A stretch of 64,000 nucleotides of DNA from the NCBI GenBank assembly GCA_963719005.1, contig CAVRAR010000014.1, positions 1,116,001 to 1,180,000 of the forward strand, written 5' to 3'. Origin of the DNA: G963675935 sp963719005 (GTDB lineage Bacteria; Planctomycetota; Planctomycetia; Pirellulales; Thermoguttaceae). A program made the position numbers and the translations under genes. Shown here one piece after another: positions 34,483 through 42,729 of the stretch (position 1 is its first letter; the number at the start of each line of letters is the position of its first letter). The notes under the pieces were generated by a model, which saw nothing but the letters and a program-made list of their open reading frames with translations, had not been told where the DNA came from and searched no databases.

Positions 34483-34971
34483 ATGATGGCTGATGTCCGC
34501 GAGCCCATATCGAGGCGGAAGTGGCTCTTGCACGGCCTACAGGCGAGCATTGCGGCCACCCTGTTGGCGATCCTCTACCCCGTGGTCCGCTTTGTTCGAC
34601 CGCGAGCGGCCACCAATTCCGGTGCGTTGGAGGTGGTGGCGCCGTACCGGGTCAACCAACTCAAGCCCGATGCGCAGGGCCGCTGGCCGCCGCCGTTCAA
34701 CTTCGGCGGACAGCCATGCCTGGTCATTCGCACGCCGGACGGGGAAGTCAAGGCATTCAACGCCGTCTGCACTCATCTGCAATGCACGGTCGAGTATCGC
34801 CCGGCGAAGGCCGATATTTTCTGCAACTGCCATGACGGCGTCTACAACTTGAACGGGCGCAACGTTTCGGGCCCGCCGCCGCGCCCCTTGGAGGAATACA
34901 AGGTGACGCTACGAGCAACACCCGGACAACCGCCCGGACAGGAGGAGATCCTTGTCTCCCGAACTACCTGA
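34483..34971 (+). CDS. Rieske iron-sulfur protein of a cytochrome bc complex
   Basis: A 162-aa membrane-anchored protein. The N-terminal helix (LQASIAATLLAILYPVVRF) follows a basic RRKW; the Rieske fold holds the [2Fe-2S] ligands in CTHLQC and CNCHDG. It carries electrons from quinol at the cytochrome b site. Start ATG 34483 (or the adjacent ATG 34486) follows AAGAGAGAG; the upstream ORF extension is not supported. It overlaps the cytochrome b start by 20 bp. Confidence 0.93.
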   Translation: MMADVREPISRRKWLLHGLQASIAATLLAILYPVVRFVRPRAATNSGALEVVAPYRVNQLKPDAQGRWPPPFNFGGQPCLVIRTPDGEVKAFNAVCTHLQCTVEYRPAKADIFCNCHDGVYNLNGRNVSGPPPRPLEEYKVTLRATPGQPPGQEEILVSRTT

Positions 34972-36112
34972 TCGCTCCTCCGCGAAGCTGACGCTGAAAC
35001 GGCGCGTGGTGGCTTTCTTTTTCGAGCGTCTCGGGCTTGATAGCGCCATAGCGCTTGCCGCCAAGAAGTATGTCCCGATCCACCGCACGGCAATTTTCTA
35101 CTTCCTCGGCGGCATGGCCCTGTTCTTGTTCGGCATCCAGTTGGCGACGGGAATTCTTCTATCGCTTTATTACAAGCCTTCTCCCGACCAGGCGTTCGAG
35201 AGTGTGCGAGCGATCATGACGGAAGTCGATTTCGGCTGGCTGATTCGCTCGATCCACGTCTGGAGCGCCAACTTGCTGATCGGCGTGCTGTTTCTGCACG
35301 TCTTGACCACGTACGTCATGCGCGCGTATCGCCGGCCGCGGGAAGTCACCTGGATGACCGGCGTTCTGTTGCTGGGCGTTTTCCTGGCCTTCGGATTCAG
35401 CGGCTATCTGCTTCCCTGGAATCAATTGGCGTTTTTCGCCACGCGGGTCGGCACGGCGATCGTAGGGGTGGTGCCGGTGATCGGTCAAGACCTGCTGCTG
35501 CTGGCCCGCAGCGGCCAGGACGTGACCGGCGACACCCTCGCTCGCTTCTACGCCCTGCACGTGATCATTCTCCCGCTGGTCGCCTTCGCGCTGATCGGGG
35601 TTCACCTGTACCTGGTGCAGAAGCACGGGATGACCGTCCCGGAGAGCGCGGTCAAGCGATACGGCCGCGCCGAGAAGGTGCCGTCGATGCCGTTTATCCC
35701 CCATTTCCTGCTCCGCGACATGGTGGGCTGGTATCTGGCGTTGGGAATCCTGGCGGCGTTGGCGGCGCTGTTTCCCTGGGAGCTCGGCCAGAAGGCCAAC
35801 CCGTTCGGATCGGCGCCCGAGGGGATCAAGCCCGAGTGGTATTTCCTCTTCATGTTCCAAGCGCTGAAGAAACTGCCGGCTCATCTCTGGAATTTGGATT
35901 GGCTGGAGGGAGAGACGGTGGGCGTGTTGTTTTTTGGCTTTTGCGGACTGATCGTGCTGATCGTTCCTTTTCTGGACTTTAGCGCGTCGAGCCGCTGGCC
36001 GCGGCGGGTGTTGAATTTCCTGGCCGCCGCCGCCGTCGTGTTCTTTATCGTCATGACCGCCCGCGGCCTATCGGACGGCCTGGACGCATGGTTTTCCCGC
36101 TACTTATATTGA
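34952..36112 (+). CDS. Cytochrome b of a bc-type complex (fused b6/subunit IV)
   Basis: A 386-aa integral membrane protein with about eight helices. The N-terminal half has the heme-binding His pairs (SIHVWSANLLIG, FLHVLTT; FYALHVIILP, IGVHLYLVQKHG); the C-terminal half has the quinol-site motif PEWY (IKPEWYFLFMFQ). N- and C-terminal halves in one chain is the bc1-like form. The TTG start at 34952 is supported by AGGAGG at 34940-34945 and by its overlap with the Rieske gene. Next in the operon is a 9-heme cytochrome c, not cytochrome c1 or f. Confidence 0.94.
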   Translation: MSPELPDRSSAKLTLKRRVVAFFFERLGLDSAIALAAKKYVPIHRTAIFYFLGGMALFLFGIQLATGILLSLYYKPSPDQAFESVRAIMTEVDFGWLIRSIHVWSANLLIGVLFLHVLTTYVMRAYRRPREVTWMTGVLLLGVFLAFGFSGYLLPWNQLAFFATRVGTAIVGVVPVIGQDLLLLARSGQDVTGDTLARFYALHVIILPLVAFALIGVHLYLVQKHGMTVPESAVKRYGRAEKVPSMPFIPHFLLRDMVGWYLALGILAALAALFPWELGQKANPFGSAPEGIKPEWYFLFMFQALKKLPAHLWNLDWLEGETVGVLFFGFCGLIVLIVPFLDFSASSRWPRRVLNFLAAAAVVFFIVMTARGLSDGLDAWFSRYLY

Positions 36113-36120
36113 GCGCCCGA

Positions 36121-37486
36121 ATGAAAACGCTGCTGACGACTTTGCCGCCGATCATGCTGCTGGCCGCGCTTGCGCTGGCGAGCCAGAACAAAGCGAGGTT
36201 GGAGCAGCCGCCAGCGCAGGAAAACTACTGCATCGAATGCCACACGAACGGCGATGTTTGGGACAAGAAGCAACAGCGCTACTTCATTACTGCGAAGAAT
36301 TTCGACGGTGACGTTCACTGGCAGAAGGGGGTTCGATGCCAGGATTGCCACGGCGGCGATCCGAGCAATCCGGACGTGGCCGCGGCCCATTCGAAAGACG
36401 CCGGCTTCAAAGCCGTGAAATCGCCGGCCGACGTCCCCGCGTTCTGCGGCAACTGCCACGCCAACATCGAGTACATGAAGCACTACCAGCCCTCGCCTCG
36501 ATCCGATCAGTTGGCCGAAATATTGGACCAGCGGTCACGGCAAGGCGTTGAAAGCCACGGGCGATCCCAAGGTCGCCACCTGCATCTCCTGCCACGGCAA
36601 GCCCCACGGATCGGCCGAAGATCCCGGCAAGCATGGAATATGCGCCGTCAGCGATCTGGATTCGCCGGTCTATCATACCCGCGTGGCCGAGACGTGCGCG
36701 ACATGTCATGCGGATGCCAAGGTGATGGCCGGCTATCAATACCACGGCCACCCCTTGGGCCACGATCAATATGCCGAGTGGCGATCGAGCGTGCATGGCC
36801 GGGCGCTGATGGACAAGGGCGACCTGAGTGCGCCCACCTGCAACAACTGCCACGGGAATCATGGCGCCGTGCCTCCCGCCGTCGGCTCGGTGGCAAACGC
36901 CTGCGGCGCCTGTCACGGGAAGATCGCGGGCCTGTTTGCCGATACCCGCATGAAACACCGCTTCGAGCAGGCGAGTCTTCCCGGGTGCGCCACCTGCCAC
37001 AGCAGCCACAAGATCCAACTGCCCTCGGATAAGATGGTCGGAATGCGAGATGGGGCGGTCTGCATGAAGTGTCACGAGAATGGCAAGTACGGCGCCACCC
37101 TGGCCGGCGCCGATGCCGCCCGCGAAATCCGTCACGGGCTGGAACACCTGAACCAGCGGATCGCCAAGGCCGAGACGACGCTCGCCAAGGCGGAACAACT
37201 GGGCATGGAGGTCAGCGCACCGAAATTCGAGCTCCGCAACGCCGTCAATGCCCTGACCAATGCCCGCACTCTCCTGCACTCCTTCCAAGTCAAACCGGTG
37301 GAGGCGGCACTTGCCGACGGTGAAAAGGTTGTGGTGGAAGTTCAAGGCAAGGCCGATCATGCCTTGCAGGAACATACCAGTCGCAGGGTGTGGCTGGCCG
37401 CGTCGCTGGTACCCATCTTGATCGTCATCGGCATGTTGCTGCTCTACATTCGGACGTTGCCCGAGACGCGAAAAGATGCTATGTGA
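36121..37486 (+). CDS. Membrane-anchored 9-heme cytochrome c of the bc complex (frameshifted)
   Basis: About 454 aa after correcting one extra base near 36520. Signal peptide (PPIMLLAALALAS), nine CXXCH motifs (CIECH, CQDCH, CGNCH | CISCH, CATCH, CNNCH, CGACH, CATCH, CMKCH) and, after a helical region with coiled-coil character (HLNQRIAKAETTLAKAEQ), a C-terminal anchor LVPILIVIGMLLLYIR. It starts eight bp after cytochrome b, so it probably replaces cytochrome c1 as electron acceptor of the complex (inference). Multiheme subunits in bc complexes are known in anammox planctomycetes and other groups. Confidence 0.85.
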
Positions 37487-37489
37487 AAG

Positions 37490-37510
37490 CCGGGTATCTG
37501 GAATACCCGG
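37490..37510. terminator. Hairpin after the bc operon
   Basis: CCGGGTAT-CTGGA-ATACCCGG, an 8-bp perfect stem with a 5-nt loop, begins three bases after the stop of the 9-heme cytochrome gene. No T-run follows, so it may be a processing or stabilising stem and not a classical terminator. Confidence 0.45.
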
Positions 37511-37577
37511 ATAGCCGGTCTGTCGGGGCGAAGATGTGGAAGAAGCGCGAGTACAAGGAACTACCAGGTCTCAAGTA

Positions 37578-37871
37578 ATGAAGACGATCGTGTTTCCCAA
37601 GATCGAAGCGGTGACGCCTCTGCCGGGGAAAAAGCTGCTGGTGCGATTTGTCGGCGGCGCGGACAAGGTCTATGACTGCGGCCCGTTGCTTGATCGAGAG
37701 CCCTTCGCCGCGCTCGCAAACGAATCGTTCTTCCGCCAAGTCAAGGTGGATGTCGGCGGATACGGCGTCTCATGGAGCGACAGCGTCAACTTGAGCGAAT
37801 CAGAGCTTGGGCTGAACGGAAAGGCGAAGAACCAACGAATCGACAGAAAAGACTGCTGTAAGCGTTCTTGA
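37578..37871 (+). CDS. DUF2442-type small protein
   Basis: A 97-aa protein with the DUF2442 pattern: a short beta-meander (VTPLPGKKLLVRFVGGADKVYDC), then PLLDREPFAAL, FFRQVKVDVGGYGVSW and a DSVNLSESEL end. DUF2442 proteins often lie next to DUF4160 proteins in toxin-antitoxin-like pairs; no partner is seen here. The last 20 residues after LNG are basic and not typical. The start ATG 37578 overlaps a stop of an upstream ORF. Function unknown. Confidence 0.75.
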   Translation: MKTIVFPKIEAVTPLPGKKLLVRFVGGADKVYDCGPLLDREPFAALANESFFRQVKVDVGGYGVSWSDSVNLSESELGLNGKAKNQRIDRKDCCKRS

Positions 37872-38046
37872 AGCGTTCGAGGGCAAAATCTCGGCAAAAA
37901 CGCTGACCCGCGCCCCCTCGGAATGGTGGCTCCGGGTGTCGATTCACCTTGCCGCATAGCTCCCACGCTGCTATAGTCTGCGACCCCAGCAGAGGCACTC
38001 TTCCCACCCGCGACCAGTAGTTGCGGCATTACAGCGACCTACCGCG

Positions 38047-38508
38047 ATGAGAACCGGCAAGAAGATGCTGATTGGCGGCGCGATGGTGGCCGGCTTGACT
38101 GCCTATATGGCCTACCGCGGCGCCTCGGCCAGTTGGCAGTACTATCTCACCGCCGATGAATGTCGTGCCGAAAGCGCGTCGCTGATGGGCCGCCGCCTGC
38201 GCGTGAGCGGCCGGATCGCCGCCGGCACACTTGCCGTGGATCGTGACCGATCGCGGGCTTCGTTCGCCCTGGAAGCAAACGGGGCGAACCTGAAGGTCGT
38301 TTGCTCGGGCGCGTTGCCCGATAATCTGGCCGAAGGGATTGCCGTGTTGGTCGAGGGTCGGCTCGACGCCGCAGGTCTCCTTCATGGCGACAAGGTGTTG
38401 ACGCGCTGCGCCAGCAAGTACGAGTCTCGCTTGCCTGCCGCGGTGGCACAGACGAACGCGGATGCACCGCGTCCTGAAGTTCCATCCAAGCCCGAGGGCA
38501 CGCCGTGA
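38047..38508 (+). CDS. ccmE: CcmE-type heme chaperone, CXXXY variant
   Basis: A 153-aa protein with an N-terminal anchor (MLIGGAMVAGLTAYMAY) and an OB-fold domain (GRRLRVSGRIAAGTLAVDR). Where the classical protein has the heme-binding His in a HxxxY motif, this one has Cys121 in CASKY (121-125). The CXXXY type is known from some deltaproteobacteria and archaea and defines System I*. It should bind heme covalently and pass it to CcmF. Its stop overlaps the start of ccmF (GTGA). Confidence 0.92.
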   Translation: MRTGKKMLIGGAMVAGLTAYMAYRGASASWQYYLTADECRAESASLMGRRLRVSGRIAAGTLAVDRDRSRASFALEANGANLKVVCSGALPDNLAEGIAVLVEGRLDAAGLLHGDKVLTRCASKYESRLPAAVAQTNADAPRPEVPSKPEGTP

Positions 38509-40529
38509 CGACCTTCGGCCAACTTTGCCTGCTTGCCGCGTTCGTTGCCTCCGGGTATGCGGGCTTTGCCTGTTTCGTTGGCTGGAAATGCCAACATCGC
38601 TTGCTGCAACGCGCGGGAATTGGGGCAGGAGTTGTCGGTCTTCTGCTGCTGACGCTGGTCGGTGCGCTCCTCAGCGTAGCATTGTTGACCGAAGATTTCC
38701 GTTTCGCTTATGCAGCTCAATACTCCAGCCGGCTCTTACCGTGGTATTATGCGATCTCGGCGTTTTGGGTCGGCCAGGCGGGTTCGCTGTTGTTTTGGGC
38801 ATGGTCGGTGGGCGCCTTGGCAATTGTCTACCGCTTCTGGCCGCGGCGCACAGCCAGCCCGCTCCGAGAACCGGCCTTCGCCATCTTGATGGCCTACCAA
38901 TGTTTCCTCGTGGCGATCATGGTGTTCGGCGCCGATCCCATGCAGCCCAGCCTGGTCACTGTGCGTGAAGGTGGCGGACTCAGCCCGCTGCTGCAACATC
39001 CCGCCATGCTATTGCACCCGCCGGTGGTGTTCCTCGGCTATGCCGGTTGCACGATTCCCTTTGCCCTGGCCGCGGCGGCGTTGCTGAGCGGTCGCCTGGA
39101 CGCCGCCTGGGTCCGCGACGCCCGTCCCTGGGCCCTCTTCGCCTGGATCGTGCAGGGGATCGGCATCCTCGTGGGGGCGTATTGGGCTTATGAAGAACTC
39201 GGCTGGGGCGGCTATTGGAGTTGGGATCCGGTGGAGAACGGCTCGCTGATCCCGTGGCTCGCGGCCACCGCCATGATTCATGCCGCGATGGTCTACCGCC
39301 AGCGCGGCGGCCTGAAGCGGACCACGATCGTGCTGGCGGTGGCGACGTTTGCCGCCTGCAATTTCGCCGCCTTTCTTACCCGTAGTGGAATCTTCAGCAG
39401 CTTGCACGCTTTCAGCCAATCGCCGATCGGTTGGATGTTCCTGCTGCTGATCGCCGCGTTGGCCGCGGCGGCGGCAGCCCCTTTCGTGCGGCGCCGCGTC
39501 GCCATGAGGCCCGACAACCCAATTTCCGGCCTGCTGGCCAAGGAGGGCGTTGCCACCGCATCGGTCTTTGCACTGGTCCTCCTGGCGGCGGCGGTATTCA
39601 TCGGCACGGTGAGCTTGCCCGTGTCGCAAGTCTTCTTCCCTCACCAGGTGCTCGTTGGCGCCGGCTTCTACAACAGCGTGCTGATCCCGATGGGCTTGTT
39701 GTTGCTGGCGGCGATGGCCGCCGCGCCGCTGCTGCGCTGGGGTGCGCCGCCGGAAGCGAAGCAGGCCAAGGCACTCTTGTTTGCCGCGGGCGCCGGCGTA
39801 ATCGCCGCCGGTCTGGCCTGGCTTGGCGGCTTGCGGCACCCCCTGGCGATGGCCGTCGTTGGATTGGCGGTCATGGCGGCGATTGCCGTGGCCGCATCGT
39901 CGGTATTGGATGCCCGTAAGATCGCCTCGCCAACCCCCTCGCGAAATGTCCTGCCAGCGCTCCGCAATCGGCGGCGAACGTACGCCGGCTACGCGATGCA
40001 TTTGGGCCTGGCCTGTCTGGCCGTCGGCGTGGCGGGGTCATCGTTGGGGACGCAACAGCGCGAGGCGACGCTCTCGAAGGGCGAGTCCATCGTCTGGGCT
40101 GGACGGAACGTCCGTTTCAACGGCATCCTTCAACATCGTCTGCCGGAGAAACTCGTCGTGCAGGCCGAGTTGGAAGTGACCGCCCACGGAAATGCAGCAT
40201 ATACGTTGCGGCCGGCACAGGAATTCTATTTCCTGCAAAACGAGTGGAGCACGAGAGTTGCCATTCACTCGATGTGGAGCGGCGACTTTTACACGATTCT
40301 CCACAGCGGTCAGGGGCAGGACCGGATTCAGCTTACCCTCGTCAACAATCCCATGATGCGGTGGATGTGGCTGGCGGGCTGGATTATGGTGATCGCTGCG
40401 GTCCCCTGGTTCTGGCCGTCTGCAAAGCGCTCGGTTTCGGCAGCAACGGAAAGCCATATCGCAGCAAACAGCCGCCGGCCAACAGCCGCCGGAGAAGTTG
40501 TCGGCAAGTCGCGGCGGACTGCGGCATAG
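38505..40529 (+). CDS. ccmF: Cytochrome c heme lyase CcmF
   Basis: A 674-aa membrane protein with about 14 helices. The heme-handling WWD domain reads WAYEELGWGGYWSWDPVENG, flanked by conserved His (LLHPP, MIHAAM). It transfers heme from CcmE to apocytochrome. GTG 38505 overlaps the ccmE stop. The C-terminal about 40 residues come from a short repeat (AACAGCCGCCGG twice near 40470-40495), probably a non-conserved extension. No frame breaks. Confidence 0.95.
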   Translation: MTTFGQLCLLAAFVASGYAGFACFVGWKCQHRLLQRAGIGAGVVGLLLLTLVGALLSVALLTEDFRFAYAAQYSSRLLPWYYAISAFWVGQAGSLLFWAWSVGALAIVYRFWPRRTASPLREPAFAILMAYQCFLVAIMVFGADPMQPSLVTVREGGGLSPLLQHPAMLLHPPVVFLGYAGCTIPFALAAAALLSGRLDAAWVRDARPWALFAWIVQGIGILVGAYWAYEELGWGGYWSWDPVENGSLIPWLAATAMIHAAMVYRQRGGLKRTTIVLAVATFAACNFAAFLTRSGIFSSLHAFSQSPIGWMFLLLIAALAAAAAAPFVRRRVAMRPDNPISGLLAKEGVATASVFALVLLAAAVFIGTVSLPVSQVFFPHQVLVGAGFYNSVLIPMGLLLLAAMAAAPLLRWGAPPEAKQAKALLFAAGAGVIAAGLAWLGGLRHPLAMAVVGLAVMAAIAVAASSVLDARKIASPTPSRNVLPALRNRRRTYAGYAMHLGLACLAVGVAGSSLGTQQREATLSKGESIVWAGRNVRFNGILQHRLPEKLVVQAELEVTAHGNAAYTLRPAQEFYFLQNEWSTRVAIHSMWSGDFYTILHSGQGQDRIQLTLVNNPMMRWMWLAGWIMVIAAVPWFWPSAKRSVSAATESHIAANSRRPTAAGEVVGKSRRTAA

Positions 40530-40534
40530 TGCAC

Positions 40535-41257
40535 ATGAGAATTCACGAACGACCGATGAACGAACCTCAAGCGGCAATCCGAGCTACCCGATTGTCGAAG
40601 GCCTATAACGGCCGGACGGTGCTCGACGCGATCGACCTGGAGATCGCCGCCGGCGAGTGCGTGGCGTTGATCGGCGCCAACGGGGTCGGAAAGACGACCC
40701 TGTTGGGCTGCCTGGCGTCCGTGCTCCGACCTGACGCCGGCGAAGTGCGATGGTTCGGCCGACTTGTCGGCTGCGACGCGGCGCTGCGTCGCCAGATCGG
40801 CATGGCGCCCCATGAAGGCGGCCTGTACTCGCACCTGACGCTCCGCGAAAACCTGATCTTCGCGGCACGGATGGGCGGAATCGACGGCGCACCGCATCTC
40901 GCCGATCGGTGGCTCGACATGACCGGCTTGACGCCCCGCGCGAACGTCCTGCCGACAAAGCTTTCCCGCGGCATGAGGCAACGGCTGACCGTCGCCCGTG
41001 CCTTGATTCATGAGCCGCCGTTGCTGCTTTTGGACGAACCGTTTGCGGCTCTCGATGCCGCCGGCGGCGAATGGCTGCTGGCGTTGCTGGCCGACATGCA
41101 CGAACGGGGACACACGATCTGCCTCGTCACCCACGAGCGGCAAAAGACGCATCGGCTGATTCAACGCGTCTTGGAGCTGCGCGACGGCCACGTCTACGAC
41201 ATGACGACAATGCAATGCGACCCTTTCGACTCTCTCCCGCAAAAACACGCGGCATGA
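40535..41257 (+). CDS. ccmA: Heme exporter ATPase CcmA
   Basis: ABC ATPase of about 240 aa (233 if started at ATG 40556). Walker A ALIGANGVGKTT, signature LSRGMRQRLTVARA, Walker B LLLLDEPFAALD. With CcmB and CcmC it energises release of heme-loaded CcmE. Both ATG 40535 and 40556 lack a good ribosome site; the first lies five bases after ccmF and fits coupling. Order ccmE-F-A-B-C. Confidence 0.93.
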   Translation: MRIHERPMNEPQAAIRATRLSKAYNGRTVLDAIDLEIAAGECVALIGANGVGKTTLLGCLASVLRPDAGEVRWFGRLVGCDAALRRQIGMAPHEGGLYSHLTLRENLIFAARMGGIDGAPHLADRWLDMTGLTPRANVLPTKLSRGMRQRLTVARALIHEPPLLLLDEPFAALDAAGGEWLLALLADMHERGHTICLVTHERQKTHRLIQRVLELRDGHVYDMTTMQCDPFDSLPQKHAA

Positions 41258-41270
41258 CACGGAGGCCATC

Positions 41271-41942
41271 GTGGCCGCACAGATCTGGTGGATGATCCAT
41301 AAGGACCTGGTTTCGGAATGGCGGGGCCGACGGGCTTGGCCGGCCATGATCCTATTGGGCATCGTCGTGGCGGTAGTGTTCTCCGTGCAGATCGACCTGC
41401 CCTGCGAGTATCGTCGGCAGATAGCGGCGAGCCTGCTGTGGATCGCAATTTTCCTTGCCGCGACACTAAGCCTCGACCGCTCCTTCGCTGTGGAGCGCGA
41501 GGACGGCTGCTGGCACTCCCTGCTGCTCTATCCGGTTTCGCCGTCGTCCGTCTACGTTGCCAAACTGGCGGTGAACGTCGTTTGGCTGGCGGTGCTGCAA
41601 TGTGCGCTCATCCCTTTGTTCGCCGTGCTCACCGACGTGCCGTTGCTGAAGCATCCTTGGGCCATGGCGTTGGTGGCCTTTTTGGGAAATCTCGGCATCG
41701 CCTCGGCCGGTACGTTGCTCAGTGCCTTGGCCGCGCGCGTCCAGAAGGGCGCAAGCCTGACGGCGCTATTGACGCTGCCCATGGTGATTCCCGTAGTGCT
41801 CGCCGCGTCGGAAGCTACGCGAATGCAAGCCGAAGGTCGGATCGACGGCGGCTGGTGGGACTGGAACGGCCTGCTGGCCGGCTTCGCCGCCATCTTCATC
41901 GTGGCCGGTATAGTGTTGATCGATTTTGTAGCAGAGGAGTGA
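41271..41942 (+). CDS. ccmB: Heme exporter membrane protein CcmB
   Basis: A 223-aa protein with six hydrophobic helices and the CcmB signature near the start (HKDLVSEWRGRRAWPAMILLG) and after helix 2 (LDRSFAVEREDGCWHSLLLYP). It pairs with CcmA. GTG 41271 is preceded by GGAGG. Thirteen bases separate it from ccmA. Confidence 0.93.
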   Translation: MAAQIWWMIHKDLVSEWRGRRAWPAMILLGIVVAVVFSVQIDLPCEYRRQIAASLLWIAIFLAATLSLDRSFAVEREDGCWHSLLLYPVSPSSVYVAKLAVNVVWLAVLQCALIPLFAVLTDVPLLKHPWAMALVAFLGNLGIASAGTLLSALAARVQKGASLTALLTLPMVIPVVLAASEATRMQAEGRIDGGWWDWNGLLAGFAAIFIVAGIVLIDFVAEE

Positions 41943-41946
41943 TCGC

Positions 41947-42720
41947 ATGATCCCTGAAACGAACACCAATATGAGCACGCCTCCCGACAAATCCTTGCCG
42001 CACGGCCGGCAAGCCGCTTGCGGTTTCGCGTCTGTCGCGAGCAAGGTCCGCTGGGAGTTGCTCGTTGCGATTCTGCTGGCGGCCGCGGTGTCGGCGATTG
42101 CCCTGCTCGCTCCCACCGAGGCCACAATGGGCAATACGCAGCGGATACTTTACATCCACGTGCCGGCCGCCTGGCTCAGCCTGCTCGGACTGTTGACGAT
42201 GGCCGGTTCCGGCGTGATCTATCTGTGCACGCGGAAGCAATTCTGGGACCAATGGGCGCAGGCGGCCGCCGAACTGGGGTGGCTCTGCTGCGGCTTGACG
42301 CTGGCGACCGGTTCGCTCTGGGCCCACGCGGCATGGGGAACGTGGTGGACTTGGGATCCGCGGCTCACCTCGACCTTCATTCTGTGGATGATCTACTCGG
42401 GCTACCTGATCCTGCGGGCGCAGTTGGACGACCCTCATCGACGAGGCCGGCTCAGCGCGGTCTTCGCAGTCGTCGGAATGCTCGATGTACCCTTGGTGAT
42501 CGTGGCGGCGAGCTGGTTCCGCGGCATTCATCCGCCAACCGTGGCGATGGAGCCGGCGATGCGGCTGGCGCTGTGGCTGAGCGCCGCCAGTTTCACCCTA
42601 TTGTTCGGCGTGCTGCTGGCGTGGCGGCGGTCTCGATTGCAGCTACAGCAGGTTCAATCGCCCCCCGCGTTACGCGAACGACAGGTTGCTTTATCCGACT
42701 TCACCGACCGCAAACCATAG
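41947..42720 (+). CDS. ccmC: Heme delivery protein CcmC
   Basis: A 257-aa protein with six helices and the WWD domain WAHAAWGTWWTWDPRLTS between conserved His (LYIHVP, GIHPP). It loads heme onto CcmE. It starts four bases after ccmB. The N-terminal about 30 residues are longer than usual, and a second ATG lies at 41977. No CcmD, CcmG or CcmH follows. Confidence 0.94.
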   Translation: MIPETNTNMSTPPDKSLPHGRQAACGFASVASKVRWELLVAILLAAAVSAIALLAPTEATMGNTQRILYIHVPAAWLSLLGLLTMAGSGVIYLCTRKQFWDQWAQAAAELGWLCCGLTLATGSLWAHAAWGTWWTWDPRLTSTFILWMIYSGYLILRAQLDDPHRRGRLSAVFAVVGMLDVPLVIVAASWFRGIHPPTVAMEPAMRLALWLSAASFTLLFGVLLAWRRSRLQLQQVQSPPALRERQVALSDFTDRKP

Positions 42721-42729
42721 GCCCCCGCA

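Noticed and set aside
37486..37578. Possible DUF4160 partner of the DUF2442 gene
   Set aside because: The short ORF here (MWKKREYKELPGLK end) is too small and lacks the family pattern.
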